The translations under genes and the position numbers were made by a program. This document shows, one piece after another, positions 23,139-35,643 of a stretch of 64,000 bases of DNA (positions are counted from its first letter, which is position 1; the number at the start of each line of letters is the position of its first letter). Origin of the DNA: Ceratorhiza oryzae-sativae (lineage: Eukaryota > Basidiomycota > Agaricomycetes > Cantharellales > Ceratobasidiaceae); the NCBI GenBank assembly GCA_030998015.1, contig JARWMV010000052.1, forward strand, positions 40,323 to 104,322, written 5' to 3'. The notes under the pieces were generated by a model that did not search any database, had not been told where the DNA came from, and was given only the letters and a program-made list of their open reading frames with translations.

Positions 23139-25656
23139 TCTGCGTCGCGCTCGAAGGAAAGAAACCGGTGGTCGCCGAGCAACACGGACACCAAGGATCA
23201 GTGGCTGTGCCACCCGAATTACAAGCTCACGTGGCTATACACCAAGTGCTAGCACCCGATCTCCTGCAATGCAGAGCGAGCAACGGATTTGCCGAACGGA
23301 GGGCTGCCCTCGCAGAATGTAACCTTCCATACCGTCAACTCGATGAATATAGCTTCTGGGTTCGGCCCGCCGTCCAGGAACACAACCGTTGCACATGTAT
23401 TTATAACTAGTACGTGTCCTTGTTCAATTTGTGTCCCGGTCGGCCGAAACCCCAAAATGTATCGAGTTTAAACCAGCTCCACGCGTCCACATCAACTGTA
23501 AAGTACACGTTTTTAAACTGAATAAACTTCTGGTGCTACGGCGCTCGCGGAACCAAATGAGCGCTCCAAGACAGTTTCCTAACTGAACGGGAGGACGAAT
23601 ACCCATGTGTCTTACTCGATCCTTTCAATCAGGGTTGCCTGGCCGAGTACCCGCCCAGTCATTAAACCCTCCGTTAATCCCCAGGCTGGATAGCGCAAAT
23701 TTCGTAGGACGTACATTCGCTCACTTTATATACCCTGCTACTGAGGGCCCGCAATTCTACCAGACCTAGACTTCAGAGCACATTCCACAGGACAGATGAG
23801 GATTTTAGCGTGTCCCTCCGACAGATTCGACACAATGCACCCTACTTTGGTATTGTACCTGCAGGGGTCGAAGCTCCAATTTGTCCAACGAGCTATAATA
23901 GCATTGATCTTCTCTAAAGCTGCTCTGAAGTTTGGGTTTGGTAGAACTGCGGGCCCTCACTGCAAAAGGCCAAACTGGACCGAAGGCGTGATTCAGGTGC
24001 TAAATTTACCCCACGTAATAGCCTCGCAAGCGTTCACCGGCATAGGCCGAACACCATCTGTCAGAGTGAACGAGTTGGACCGGCGACCGCCTGTTGTGCC
24101 ATCCCAGCGTTCGTCGCTACCGTGTTGGAGCGCCGAACCAATTCATTTTATGGAACCATTGAACTGGTTTCGAGAGATACCATCTCAAACATAGAGCCAT
24201 GTGTGATCTATACAGTATAAAGCCACGATCACCCAGCGCCGGCTATGGAATCTACACTGATCTGATCGATTCTCGGCGTCTGCTCGTTAGGATTTAGACG
24301 CAGATGCTTTTGGTAGACTAACGTGCCCCGCGTCCTTCACCCAACTGCGTGTATGCTTTCCATTTTCCGTGATCATGGGCACGCTGTTAGTGCATCCATC
24401 ACGTAAAACCCTATGCCTCGCAGAGCACCCTTAGACGAGTTGAAAAAGACGTCCGATCTAGTCAAAAGGTTCAAATACGTCTAAATCTAAACGGGAAGAC
24501 GATCTTCATCGATGCGGCGGATTTAAATGTGTATAGTTGTCAAGACAGGACAAGCGCGCTCCCTGGAAACTGGTTGAGCGAAGCGAATTCGAGTCGGACT
24601 CAGTAAATCCCATCGCGGTCGTTACGTTAAATGTAGCTAGACTAAGCATTTCAATTCGTGTAGTCGTGTGAGCGAATATCTAGCTACAAGAGGTAAACCC
24701 AAGACTCATAGTTGCCAAATTTTCGGTGCTTTGTGCTACGGGTTGAGACTTGGTTTACGGACGTGTGATCAACACAAGTTTCCGATCTCCCGAATCGTTC
24801 AGGTTCTGGTGCAAGGTTCGAACGTTCAAACAGGGCCTGGTAGACAGTCCTTGCACGTGTCGCCTGGTCACCTGAATCGACTCTGCTAGTCTCGGTATCG
24901 ATAAGAAGCAGCGCCATGTCAGTACTTTTAGATCTACATCGGTCTAGGCTGGGAAACTGTCAACAGATACCGAGTTGGCGAAGTCATGGTTGAGGATCGC
25001 CCTGGACCAGTGGTCACACTGCCGATCAAGAAGCTTTTCGCCAACCGTGGAAGTAGTTGGATCCCTCACTTCCGGCTTCGTGCGAATCCGTATTTTTCGG
25101 CTGAATCCGGGATACTTCCTGAAAACGCGGCCGGCAACACCGATAGTTCTGCATTCCGTTCAAGTTTCATATATATATTTTTGATGAGCCTTGAACTTTC
25201 ACTCACATTTATGAACGGACCACATTGTGATGTTGAAGCGGCCGTGGATCCTCGAGGATGTGAGCATAAGGACGCCTCCGATTTATTCCCCCACAAGGTT
25301 AGCCATGTTGGCCCTTCAATGAATCTCAGATGCTGAGCGACCCGGTTCACTATTACAAATACTCAATCTTCAGACCTAATTGATACGGCGTACCACTATC
25401 GCCGCACCACACGAGATCTTGGCTCTAACGGAAATATCGAGATATCCGGAATTGCTACCCTTGACCCTATTACCAGGTTCCCTAACTTAATTTTGAGAAG
25501 TCTGGAGGTTATGCTGGGGGTGATTCGGGTCACTCGCCCCGCGAACTACTCAATCCAGCTCTTATTCAAGTTCAAGAATAACCCTGGCTATGTAATTATC
25601 ACTCACAAGAGCACTCTATCCACTCCTTCGGTGCATCAAATGCATGGATTTAGTTT
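23139..25656. other. Long intergenic interval
   Basis: The start of this interval is the TF4 promoter. Open frames at 23796-24194 and 24986-25336 (plus strand) have no recognisable domain and no exon partners. No tRNA, repeat or transposon signature was found by eye. Confidence 0.35.
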
Positions 25657-27168
25657 TTAAATTTTCCTAGCTAGCCACATGTGACAGATTAGGTAGGCTT
25701 GATACTTGTCTGCCTCCATGACCTCCTGCCTTAGCCCATTAATAAAAATTTCTGGATCTACTTCTTCCGGCACTCTCGCAATGATCGCTGGCATAACTAG
25801 CTGAAAGCTATGCAGTGCCCAGAGCCTCATCAACCCTCCCAGAATCCTTTCATTCTCGTCAGTATGCCATGTACCCAGTGGGACACGCTCCATTTGCGGT
25901 TTGATGTCGTAAAATCCTCTTGCAGAAGGCACATTTGCTTTCTCGTAGCCATGTTCCATTGTCATGCCTACTTGCTGGTGTTGATTTCCCCATAGTGGAT
26001 GATTAGGATGGAGACGACTAGACATATCCCAACAGGCCGTAGTATCGATAGCTTCGGCCTTAAAAACCTTGTGCCCGATCTCCATAGCTCGAACTATATG
26101 CTCTGAAGAACGGAAAGGAGTCTGCGTATCTGTTCCTAAAATGTTCAGGAAGCCGAACAACGGCTTGAGTATATGCACTGCGTTTCAAAAGATGTTACAC
26201 ATGCCTTCATAGACATCGAATGGGAGTTCTGTCATCACAATGTAGCCGTTGGGCTTTAAAACGCGGTGTACCTCCAGGAGCAGGTGATTGAAGTCTCTTG
26301 TCTATGATTATTGATAATTTTGGATTAGCCTAGAACCCCAAGTGGGAAGGGACGCCTAGTGGCTATCCCCAGCCGACTGACCATGAATGTACTTTGTCTT
26401 AGATGCACGAGGTCGAAGGTGGCATCGGGTGCCATGATTCCAGCGTAAATGTTGTATACTTGATATGCTATTCTCGGATGAGGCTTGTGGGGGACTAGTG
26501 GCTTAACGTCGAGCGAGACAAACTGAGCGGTGGGATAGGCCTCGGCCAGTTCTTCAACCCTAATGCACTCGGTGACCCACTTCACATGTTAGAGAGGTCA
26601 GAGGAGACTCACCAGGTTCCACTGTTGGTGACCATATCGAGTGCCCGAGCTCCTGTAGCTTGTTCATCTACACCGCCTCTTCGCAGCATATCCTGTACCT
26701 CGGATGGGACATTGTTACCCCGTCGACAGCGGCGAACGATCATGTGGAGCAGGACATCGAGCCGATCGGCAGTGCTATTGACAGGATACACGGGTGGTAC
26801 GTTTTCGTTTGAGGGGAACGTAAAGCCATCGATGCACCGAAAATACTCTTTAAACAGTAACAGTCAGGATACCTATATGGACGACTCTTTATCAAAGGCG
26901 GCAGTAGCAAACGTTATTGAGCAAGACGAGGTAGGGGATTTGTTACAGCAGCTTCGTAGAAGTTGCCCAATGGTTATAGTATCGACTCACCGTGGATCTC
27001 CTCAGTCCCTAATGTACTCATCGTATGAAAGCTGCTCTCAGAATCTGACAGAGCTACGCTCATCGAGTCGGAGGTTTCGTCACGCCTTGTATCTGTAGCC
27101 CAGATAGTCTCGTAGTCATGGTTTACGTCGATATAATCATAGCAATACTCGTTCATATCTGGAGCCAT
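25657..27168 (-). CDS. SAM-dependent class I methyltransferase
   Basis: A four- to five-exon gene of about 420 residues starting [20 protein letters not shown] at 27168. Acidic and Ser-rich N terminus; then [20 protein letters not shown]. The Rossmann region follows: motif [12 protein letters not shown], then [19 protein letters not shown] (acidic loop binding the ribose), [12 protein letters not shown] (motif IV), and [20 protein letters not shown] (motif post-I/V). The last exon, 26178-25657, ends [13 protein letters not shown]. The layout matches fungal LaeA-like/TAM-domain methyltransferases; substrate unknown. Motif I lacks the first glycine of the usual GxGxG, so activity is not certain. 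It stands alone between TF copies. Confidence 0.75.
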
Positions 27169-28250
27169 TGTTGAATAGAGGAGCAGCGTGAATGATCCGG
27201 GCCCAGATGTTGTATCCCACCCATTTAAGCCGTGTCAATACGTCTTCTCGGCAAACCCCTAAAACCGACTGCAAAATCAGACGTTTGAGCATAAGCTAAA
27301 GGGTGTTGCAGAGATGACCCCAAACAAAACTACCCCAACCGTACCCATGGTGCCGAGCTTTCCCGGGCCAAATTCCGAACTAATCCCGGATGAACGCTCC
27401 ACAATTGGCATTAAACTATACAAGCCATCGACTTCGCTTTCTGCCCCAGTGAATGACCCAGACAGATCTCGTAAGGTCCAGAACTTTATCATATCTGGTA
27501 TTGGCCCAAGAACTGGCAGACCGTGACTCGAGGTTGAGGTCTTGTATGAGCTAAACCCACGGGGTCTGTGGAATCACATGATCAAATCTACCCTCCAGCG
27601 TGATCGGCGTTCGTCCGAACGGCCAAGGTCAGTATGATATGCCGCTGCGTATCCATGCTTGAAACGGGAACACCTAAGCACCACCCTCTACGCAAGTTCA
27701 TCCGATGAAAGCGTTCAAACAATCGGCATCGCCTGGAGTCCTAGGACTAATATTAAGGTACATGACGTGCCTGATTCACGTCGCATTATGATAGCAGATC
27801 TCGCTTCCGTTTGGAATGCCTTGTGAAAGTTATAAAGCACTCCCAGATGGACCCTGAAATTTTCCAGCGAGGTGATAAAAAACTGTATTACCACAGGGGT
27901 GAAGATCCAACTGGGCCTCAAGGAGAGAAGTGCACCATGTGTCGCACCGGGCATGTATGGCTGTCTCGCCGCAGTGCATCGCAACGCCGATCGATTTCGG
28001 CTCCAAAGACGCGAGCTGTGGGGCATTTGTAGGAACATGTTGGAATAGGGGCGCAACGTGCCGAGCTATTCAGACACACATGATGTTAGTGCCTGTGGCC
28101 GCGATTTGCGACAATCGTTGCGAGATATGACGGTTCAAATAACCCATAAAGCAACTGTCAACTAGAATTTATAAGGCCGGCTACGGTGTGGCAGCTATGC
28201 AGTATGTATTGTTTTGCAAGCATGTGAATTTCCGTCTGCGGTCCTACTCG
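27169..28250. other. Intergenic interval
   Basis: Upstream of the methyltransferase. Short frames on both strands (27.3-28.1 kb) give no family resemblance. Nothing supportable. Confidence 0.35.
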
Positions 28251-29819
28251 TTGATACCGATCACACCCCCCTTCTCGAAGTGAGATAATCGTTCTAAGTA
28301 ACCGGCCCGCCGTTGATCTCAGCCCTATGCCATAAATGATCTAGTATGGGAGCAAATTATATGCCTCTCAGTAGCCATGTGTTTTTGTATCCCAACCAAG
28401 CGACCACGACGCGAAAAACTCTTGCGGCTCGCTTCGCTGCTATCGCATATAGCGGCCTGGTCACAATTCGTTTAGTCTCGATTGTGGGAATGAAGAACAA
28501 GTAGCACTAACAAGGAAAAGAGGGATGTAAAGTGTATGCCAGCTGTGAGGCGGGTTCTTAAAACAGTGTGAGGTGGCTGATCTGCCGAACAGGGGCTTGG
28601 ACGCGCAGATCATCGCTGTTGACGCCGGACATGCAGTGACCATGACCCCACGGTTTATAGACATAGCGTGGAGAAAGAGGAATTTCTCGGCTCACCATAT
28701 GAAGATAAATCAACACAGCTCCCGGCTTCTTGCGCCGCAATCCCGGGGATCAGTTCCGAGGAGTCGGAGTCTGAGCGGTAGCTAAAAGTTGGCCGCCATG
28801 CCCACGTATCGTTCTCGATCTGAATCGACGGCGTGTTTTCTCCTTCGAAGCAACCCGCTGGGTGTTGTGCTCTCCACTGGTTAACTCTCACAAGAGAAAA
28901 TACAAACTCGGGGGACAGCCGTGGGCCCATCCCATCACGTGTTCGTTGAGTCTTCTCATCGTTGGATATGATGTGTCATACTCGATAAGAGGTGGGATGC
29001 CGAACGCAAGACTTATGATCATTTCGATGAAGACAAAACACCGGACCTCGTACTGAGTCGAGCCGAGCCCATGGAAAGTCACATTCCGCTGGATGGCGCA
29101 TCAGCGAGCCACAGCGTTGGGTCAGCGTAACCCACCTGGATGAACACTGGCGCAACTTGTCGGAGATAGTAGATAGAGTTTGCGTCTGAGGTTAAACGTC
29201 TTAGAAAGGTCGTCTGTATGTAAAAGGGGTTAGGCGGGGCAATGCGGTCAGAATTCACAAGGAATTGCATCTCTGAAGTCCCTGCAAATCGCCCAACCAG
29301 ATCATCCAAGCTCACATTGGTTTCAGTAACTGTGAAAAATTGACCTAATCGATCAAGCTCAAAGTATATCACATGGGTATGTTCGCCATTTTGTTGCAAA
29401 GAACTAAATATTTATGCTAGGATGTACATTTCCCAATGGGTTATGCTCGATGACATGATTCGCGCAACAAATCGGCTTTGACTAAGTTCCTGATGAGCTC
29501 TAGTTGGCCGAAAAAACACGGGGTCAAACATAGACTCGTCTAGGGGCTGATGAGCCAGGTTAGCCTCGTGGGGACATAAACATACTATCACATTGCGGCA
29601 TAGTGGACCGAATTGTGATGCCTGAAGTTTGAGGGTCTGGAATAAGCATCCGAGGAAGGCATATGTTCCTTTAGGCCCATGAACGAGTCGTAGAACCCAC
29701 GCGTGTTCCTGGGATGTGAGCTTGCGGGTGTGGCTGTTGTAGATCTGAAGGGACGCGCCCATACGTCCATACGAGACATCGAGTTCGTGTTTATTGCGCG
29801 ATCTTAAGATTTCCGACAA
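28251..29819 (-). pseudogene. Zn2Cys6-family TF pseudogene (TF5)
   Basis: Family exons are readable: DESMFDPVFFRPTRAHQEL, MSSSITHWEMYILA, LDDLVGRFAG, VFIQVGYADPTLW, MIISLAFGIPPLIEYDTSYP, VRVNQWRAQHPAGC, LIYLHM, and FAPILDHLWHRA. Lesions are many: TAA at 29412-29414 in place of the Gln of LAAQIF, a frame change near 29.07 kb, another between AAQEA and LIYLHM near 28.73 kb, TAA at 28357-28359, and TAG at 28294-28296 in place of the Trp of VTW-NDY. No zinc cluster is found. Clearly dead. Confidence 0.8.
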
Positions 29820-30665
29820 ACTGTGAGACTAGAGATATCCTTTCAAGGTGTATAAGGCGAAGTTCCAGAGTGGGAGTCTGGGGGTTCTTGAGAAACGATA
29901 CGTGTCGGATTCGGGTAACTCATAAATTGGCCTATTGGTGTCCGAAAGTTTCAAATCGCCTTGGTTGTCAAGTATGGTGCCATTGCATTTGTTGGATTAC
30001 CGAAGCTTCAGTGCCCGAAGGAGAAGGTTAGGTAGGCGTTTCGACCAGTAATTCCGCCTCAGTCTCTCGACAACGTGAAAAATAGTGAAGCTCCATGTTG
30101 ATATCCTAGGCATTGGTATTCCCTTAAGTGCTTCGATTGCATGCTGGTCGGTTTTTGTCACTCTTCTTCCTACGCTGTTGCTGATCTGTTTAGTTAAGTC
30201 GCTCCGCTTTCGTGCAGCCCCGGATTGTCATACCTACGGCGACAAGCAGAGCCGGGAATATGTATCATGCGGTACGACATGTTTAATTATTTTGTGTAGT
30301 TCAAAAGTCCATCCGGGAAACAAAGAGTGAGCGGTTGACATGGCGAAGGTCGAGTGGGGGTTCTGGCTGCGGTGGCTGTGTAAGACCTGGTTTATAAATA
30401 CGACGATGGCGCTTGTGTTCGGAACCGCAACTGAAGCGCACCTAGCCACCATCTCAAAATTTCGGATGTCTCACACTTGTCTCTCTGAAAGACACTGAAT
30501 AATATTTGGGCCTATAAATTGATCTTAAAAGCTGAAAGAACACATTCAGGACTAATTCACTGCGGTACTGCTTATTTGATTCACCTGACCTTACTCCGAG
30601 CATGACCGGGTGATACAGACTCGTTAAACATACCTATTGGATCCCTGCCCGATTTTTTCCGGAAC
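29820..30665. other. Intergenic interval
   Basis: No zinc-cluster exon for TF5 and no convincing gene. Sequence is unremarkable. Confidence 0.3.
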
Positions 30666-32501
30666 ATGAACTCCCAGTTGGCGCTAGATGAATTCCCCGC
30701 ACAGCATTCCTCGCATTACTTGCTCCTAGTTCCAGCTATTTCCGCCGTTGCATCAACGCTGGTTCTCGCCGTCCACAAATGCTCGTTTGGTTTACGACTC
30801 CGAGGGGTGTCACTCAATCGTTCAGTGCAAAATGCCAATGCTACCCCTCGGTTATACTCCTCTGGGTTTCCGATTGTTACCTCGCAGCGATCACGACCCG
30901 ACCCCAGCTCCCGTGCCAAAATGTGGAAGCTTTTTAGACTTGCCGCATGTTTTGCGCTAGTCATAGTTTCCATCGCTGCTACCGCACTTGCGAGTGGCTG
31001 CCAAAAAGCCGCTTCCAGCAACACAACGGGCCAGGATGCATCGGACACAATTTCGGAGGCAAAATATGGGTTTGGACACGGGAGGGGGCGGGGTCGGAAA
31101 CACAGAACTCGGCACCCCGCGGACTTTTGCCTGAGCCAACAGCAAACGGAACAACTTGCGGTTGCCGCGTTTTACGTAAGCTTTCAGATCCTGAAGATAT
31201 CCGAGGAAATTGAAAGGAATGTTAGGCATATACGGCGGTTTTGGCCCTTCTGGCTGTTGCGCTCGAACACAGATTCCGAAAGATTTGCAATGCTCATCTC
31301 ACAATACTGCTGCTTTTGGCTTTAGTGATCGACATCTGGGTTGTCATGTGGCCCACCATAACTTCTGGCTTCCCGTCAACAATCAGTGCGCCTCTGGGAT
31401 GGGTCTTGTTGAGTCGTACGGCTATGCTCGCTTTCGCAGCTGTGGTGGTACCGCTCATTGTCCATCGCGCCTACAAGATTCGAGACCGACAATCCACGTT
31501 GTTGCGTCCAACCGGATCCGTGACTGGAAGACTCATGGCGAAGAATTTGACGGCACGGCACTCTTCTGATGAACCACTCTCATTGAAGAAACTCAATTTC
31601 ACCATAAACCCTGGAGAACGGATTTGCGTGTTGGGAAAAGACGAGAGTGAGTGTTATCAGGGTTGCTTTGATATGCGTGAATAAATTATTTGATTGAAAG
31701 GTGGAAAGCGGATGCTGGCGCTGGCACTTCTAAGAGCAATTCCTACAACCGGCAAGGTGTACCTCGAGTAAGTTCTCACAATTCCGTCTATTTGTTTGAA
31801 TTAGCGAATTGAGCCTTTTCATTCAGTGGTATTTCCACTCACACTATAGCTCGTGAGGCCTTGTCCACCCACATAACTTTTATTTCCAAACGGTCCAATG
31901 TTCTTCGTGGGAACGTGCGCCAAATACTCAACCCACAAGGCCTTTATGGCGATGTCATTCTCTATTCTACTTTGCGTTCTCTTGGGCAAGATATAAATCT
32001 AGACGATTCCTTCGATAATTTATCTGGAACCCTTCAACGACACATTTTGCTAGCAAAAGCTTTGACGTGGTGCGTAACGATTGACAAAATATGAGGGCGC
32101 CTTGTTGAACGCACTCCTAGCCGGAGCAAAGTGGTCATTCTCGACGACGAAGACGAGGGTTCGTATAGCCTGGCTTGTTTGTATCGAACTATACTTAAGG
32201 GCATCTCACAGAAGAAACCTTGGCTATACGATTCACGATACAGACCCGCCTTCCCCACTCGACAATCATCATTCTTGGAAGTCGGCTGCAATCCGTACGA
32301 GACGTTGACCAAGCAAGTCGTTGATACTCAATTTATTATGCTTTACCTAATGAATGACTACAGGTAATGGTGTTAGAATCCGGAAAAGTTGCTGAATTTG
32401 GTCCGCCCGGGATCTTGTTACGCAAATGGTCTGGGCCTTTCAAAGGGTTAGTAAACGCGAGTGAGTGCAGAAATGAGTTGTATAGATCGTTTTGTAAATA
32501 A
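30666..32501 (+). pseudogene. ABCC-type gene with TMD0 region joined directly to a decayed NBD2
   Basis: ATG at 30666. Hydrophobic segments at the start match an ABCC TMD0: YLLLVPAISAVASTLVLAV, RLAACFALVIVSIAATALA, AYTAVLALLAVALEHRF (after an intron at about 31175-31230), HLTILLLLALVIDIWVVMW, and SRTAMLAFAAVVVPLIV. Without TMD1, NBD1 or TMD2, the text passes to GRLMAKNLTARHSSDEPLSL, the entry of NBD2. Motifs are damaged: Walker A reads GKDESGKR (S/T after the lysine is lost), the Q-loop Gln is Lys (FISKRS), the signature is LSGTLQRHILLAKAL, Walker B is VVILDDEDEGS, and the H-loop His is gone (ILGSRLQSV). It ends FKGLVNAS and TAA at 32499-32501. Splice sites remain plausible, so a transcript is possible, but it cannot be a working transporter. 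Confidence 0.7.
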
Positions 32502-33706
32502 TATTCAGAGAATTTCTGAATATTATGGTTACTGGCATCCAAGCTGACCTGTATAGCCTGCGGCGATGAGTTTGTTTCTGTATGTGCGGAGTGTGCACGA
32601 TTCACCTGCCTAGTCAATGCGTCATGAGCATAACGTATGAAGCGTCGATGAAATAGTAAGCGAATATGCTGCCTTGCATGTGGCGCATATATGGTTCACG
32701 AAGTGAGTTAATACGATGTTCCGCACTATGGTATTTGCATGCTTTGTCGAAAAATTACCTCTACTTGAAAATTTCTGTTGGTCCCGCGTTTCAATTTATC
32801 ACACTATGCCCAATGAAAGGCTGGTAATTCGTTCGTCGAATTTTGGACGCAGATTGTATATCCAACATCCCTGCTGTGACCCCCTGGGGAGGCCGCATGG
32901 TCACACAAGAGGTGATAGTAGTGGATGCGAAGGTATTTCGACCTGCGGAGTAGGATCGAACTCATTTGGTATATATTCAAATCTTGTACATCAGAAATAC
33001 ATATGATTCCAATACATCGGTTCGTAATTAACTACATAAGAGTCGAACGAGAAAGTTGGCATGTATGCGTCGCTCACTTAGGCACTAGAGCGCTCGCTTC
33101 ATGACCATGAGTCTGGAGTAAATATGTGCCTCATGGCTCACAACGATCCTCCTGCCAGCTTTTGTCAAGGTGAAGGAAGTGCCAGCCTGAGCATTGGAGA
33201 CTTTTTTGCCCGGTTGGTGTGGATTACGTGGGCAATTGCTCATCAGGTGGACCGGGTGGTGCTGAATTCATGGCTGCTCTCCCCGACAGATAGCAATGGT
33301 TCCAATTATGAAGTACCTCGGCAGGCTTGGCTCCCAGCACGAACATCGACTGGACGAGCGTGACTTATATCTAGCGAAGCAGAGTTGGCTGAGTATTTGA
33401 GTTGATAGGCTACATGACCCGATAAATTGAGCAACTCGAACGTTAGCTCACGCTTTCGGCAACCCGAGCAGAGAACAAGCCCAGTATCGGGACCATGAAA
33501 GGACCTGTGCTCTCGGACTAATAAGATTACTATTTCTCTAAAGAAATATGCTATGCTTTACAGGGCGCGGAAATTTGAGAGCATAAACTCATATTGAGTG
33601 GATTGTTAGCAAGTTGACGAGTACGTCTCTTTGAAAGATGGCTCGTTTGCTTCGTGTTCCATGTGGCTACTAGCTAAAATAGACAAATTAGACCCGTTAA
33701 AATACA
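32502..33706. other. Intergenic interval
   Basis: Short frames only (for example 33124-33363 plus), without domain or partner exons. Nothing supportable. Confidence 0.3.
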
Positions 33707-35643
33707 TTAAAAGCGCAGAGGGCTCTCGTCAACCGGTAGAACAGCCCGGCGGGACGCGACATAATCCTCCCACACCACTAGACGACCAGCTCTGCCAGCA
33801 CTATGCCAGAGATGGTCAAGCACAGAGGTGAAGTCTGAACCCTGGAGAATCCAGATCTTGGTTGCGGACAGTGCTGCAACCCGCTTCCAGATAAGGCCAC
33901 GATGGGATTCTTTACGAGCGGATATACCTGCCTATAAAACGTGTGAGGAGCAACTGTTCGACGAGAATGGTGACTGACATACTATCAAACATGGGAAAAA
34001 CAAATGTCGGTCAGTAAAATCCTCGTGCTTAACAATGCCAAGAAGTTGTATGATCTGCTGAACCGACGAAACTACTCGGTGGTCCCCAGTGTTGGCCTTG
34101 TAAAGAGCCTGGAAGAGTGCAGTATAAGGCCCCACGAACTGGCCCATAAGGAGGACACTTGCCATATACATGTAAATCAGTAGTGCGCGTCGCCAGCATT
34201 CGTGCACCGCTAAATGAGCGATCATGACGCACGACTCAGTCGAGTTGTCAACAGAAGGACTCCACTCCCTTATTTTGGCATCAAGTTCCGATAATACGGT
34301 TGCGGAAACCATGCAGGGCCCACGTACGGATGACCGAAGGGAGGTAATTTGTCCAAGTAAGATCATGGATTCTTCTGGGCAACCATAAACCCATCCGAGG
34401 TCCCTGCTCGAAACATGAACATAGCCCGAGGCCGTATGGTAAGGAAAAAATGGCTCCGTGCCAAACAGAAGGGCCGCTAGATTATCCACCCAAACGAAGC
34501 GAGCCAGTTCATGGTCCCAGAGACTGATAGCATGTGGAAGGGAGATAACCCCCGGCGCAGCCCATATGTCAGGATAGGATAATGCAGCACGATAAAAGAG
34601 CGGGGCAGCACGCTTCATAAGGGCATACCCCGAGGCACTATCTGCCGTCATCCATTTGAAACTCGCCAACTGGGTTTAAAGTCAATAGGTGATAATAAGA
34701 AAACCTGGCCTGGAATAGTGACTCACATCCATGATCACAGTTACCCGATCTTCCATATTTGAATCGTCATTGTCACCCATATCAATTTGACGATGAAACT
34801 GATCGATCCGCTGAGCGAAAATCCTCCAGTCGGTCTGATCAAAGTTATCGAGTAACGCTTGGAAAACCTTGGCACCGAGAAACATAGTTGAATATATTAT
34901 ATTTGACGTTCGGAGTCGTAATGTAAGACCATCTGTCAAATAGCTTGGAGTGGACCTGAACGCCATGAGCTTTAGCACTCTCATATCTGGAGAAGTCGAT
35001 TAGTACAGGTTCGACTGTTAGATATAACTAGAAGCGAACATTGGCTGATAATAAATGGGACCGTGTTGCTTATTATTCGAGGGTCGAGGGTAAGGCAACC
35101 CCCACCCCGAGCCTGCAATTGTGGAGCTCCCCGCTGCATGACCAGTCGTTGTAGGGAGGCGGGATCGAAATTGCGTTGATCTGGGACAGCAGTTTGATTA
35201 ACAGGGGGTTGATAAAAGCCAGTCTGGTTTTCCGGATGCTGGAACAATCGAGAATCTGGGTATCAAAAGCTGTTTTAGCAAACAAGGATTAGTTTGTGAC
35301 TGGCGCAAATACCTCGGCCAAGCCACACGGGATTCGATATGATCCCAGATAACACCTCGCGCATTTTTGAAGATTGTTCAAGTACAATAGCCTCACGATT
35401 TGAACTCAAGAGTGAAGGGTGTATTGAGACCAAGTGATCCTGTCCGTTGTTCTCGTATCCCTCACAGAATCGGCCGGAGCGGATGCACGCATTACACACA
35501 GGCACTGTTCCATCACACAGTTCATCCCTACAGACAATCAAGCAACGTCAGATAGATGACCGGCTGGCGCAACTAAACTTGTTACTTGACCTCTGTATAC
35601 AGTTACCACAGGAGTTAACTGACCCGGTTGAATCACTCCACAT
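33707..35643 (-). CDS. Zn(II)2Cys6 transcription factor, divergent intact paralogue (TF6)
   Basis: The ATG at 35643 gives MWSDSTGSVNSCGNCIQR. A 63-bp intron (35528-35590) precedes RDELCDGTVPVCNACIRSGR and FCEGY. Spliced, the cysteines have exact Zn2Cys6 spacing and the intron sits in the same place as in TF1 and TF4. Later exons include RTSNIIYSTMFLGAKVFQAL, a long exon 34669-33932 (FKWMTADSASGYALMKRAAP; AVHECWRRALLIYMYM; QQIIQLLGIVKHEDF), and a terminal exon ending VWEDYVASRRAVLPVDESPL, with TAA at 33707-33709. No breaks seen. It is more diverged from TF1 and TF4 than those are from each other. Probable nuclear regulator; targets unknown. Confidence 0.83.

Noticed and set aside
23796..25336. 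Possible genes at 23.8-24.2 kb and 25.0-25.3 kb
   Set aside because: No domain, no partner exons and no plausible start context; kept as intergenic.
15565..29414. Claiming repeat-induced point mutation (RIP)
   Set aside because: The number of stops is tiny, the intact paralogues are not affected, and ordinary deamination would give the same bias.
30666..32501. A functional half-size ABC transporter
   Set aside because: It lacks a transport TMD, and the Walker A, Q-loop, signature and H-loop are all altered.
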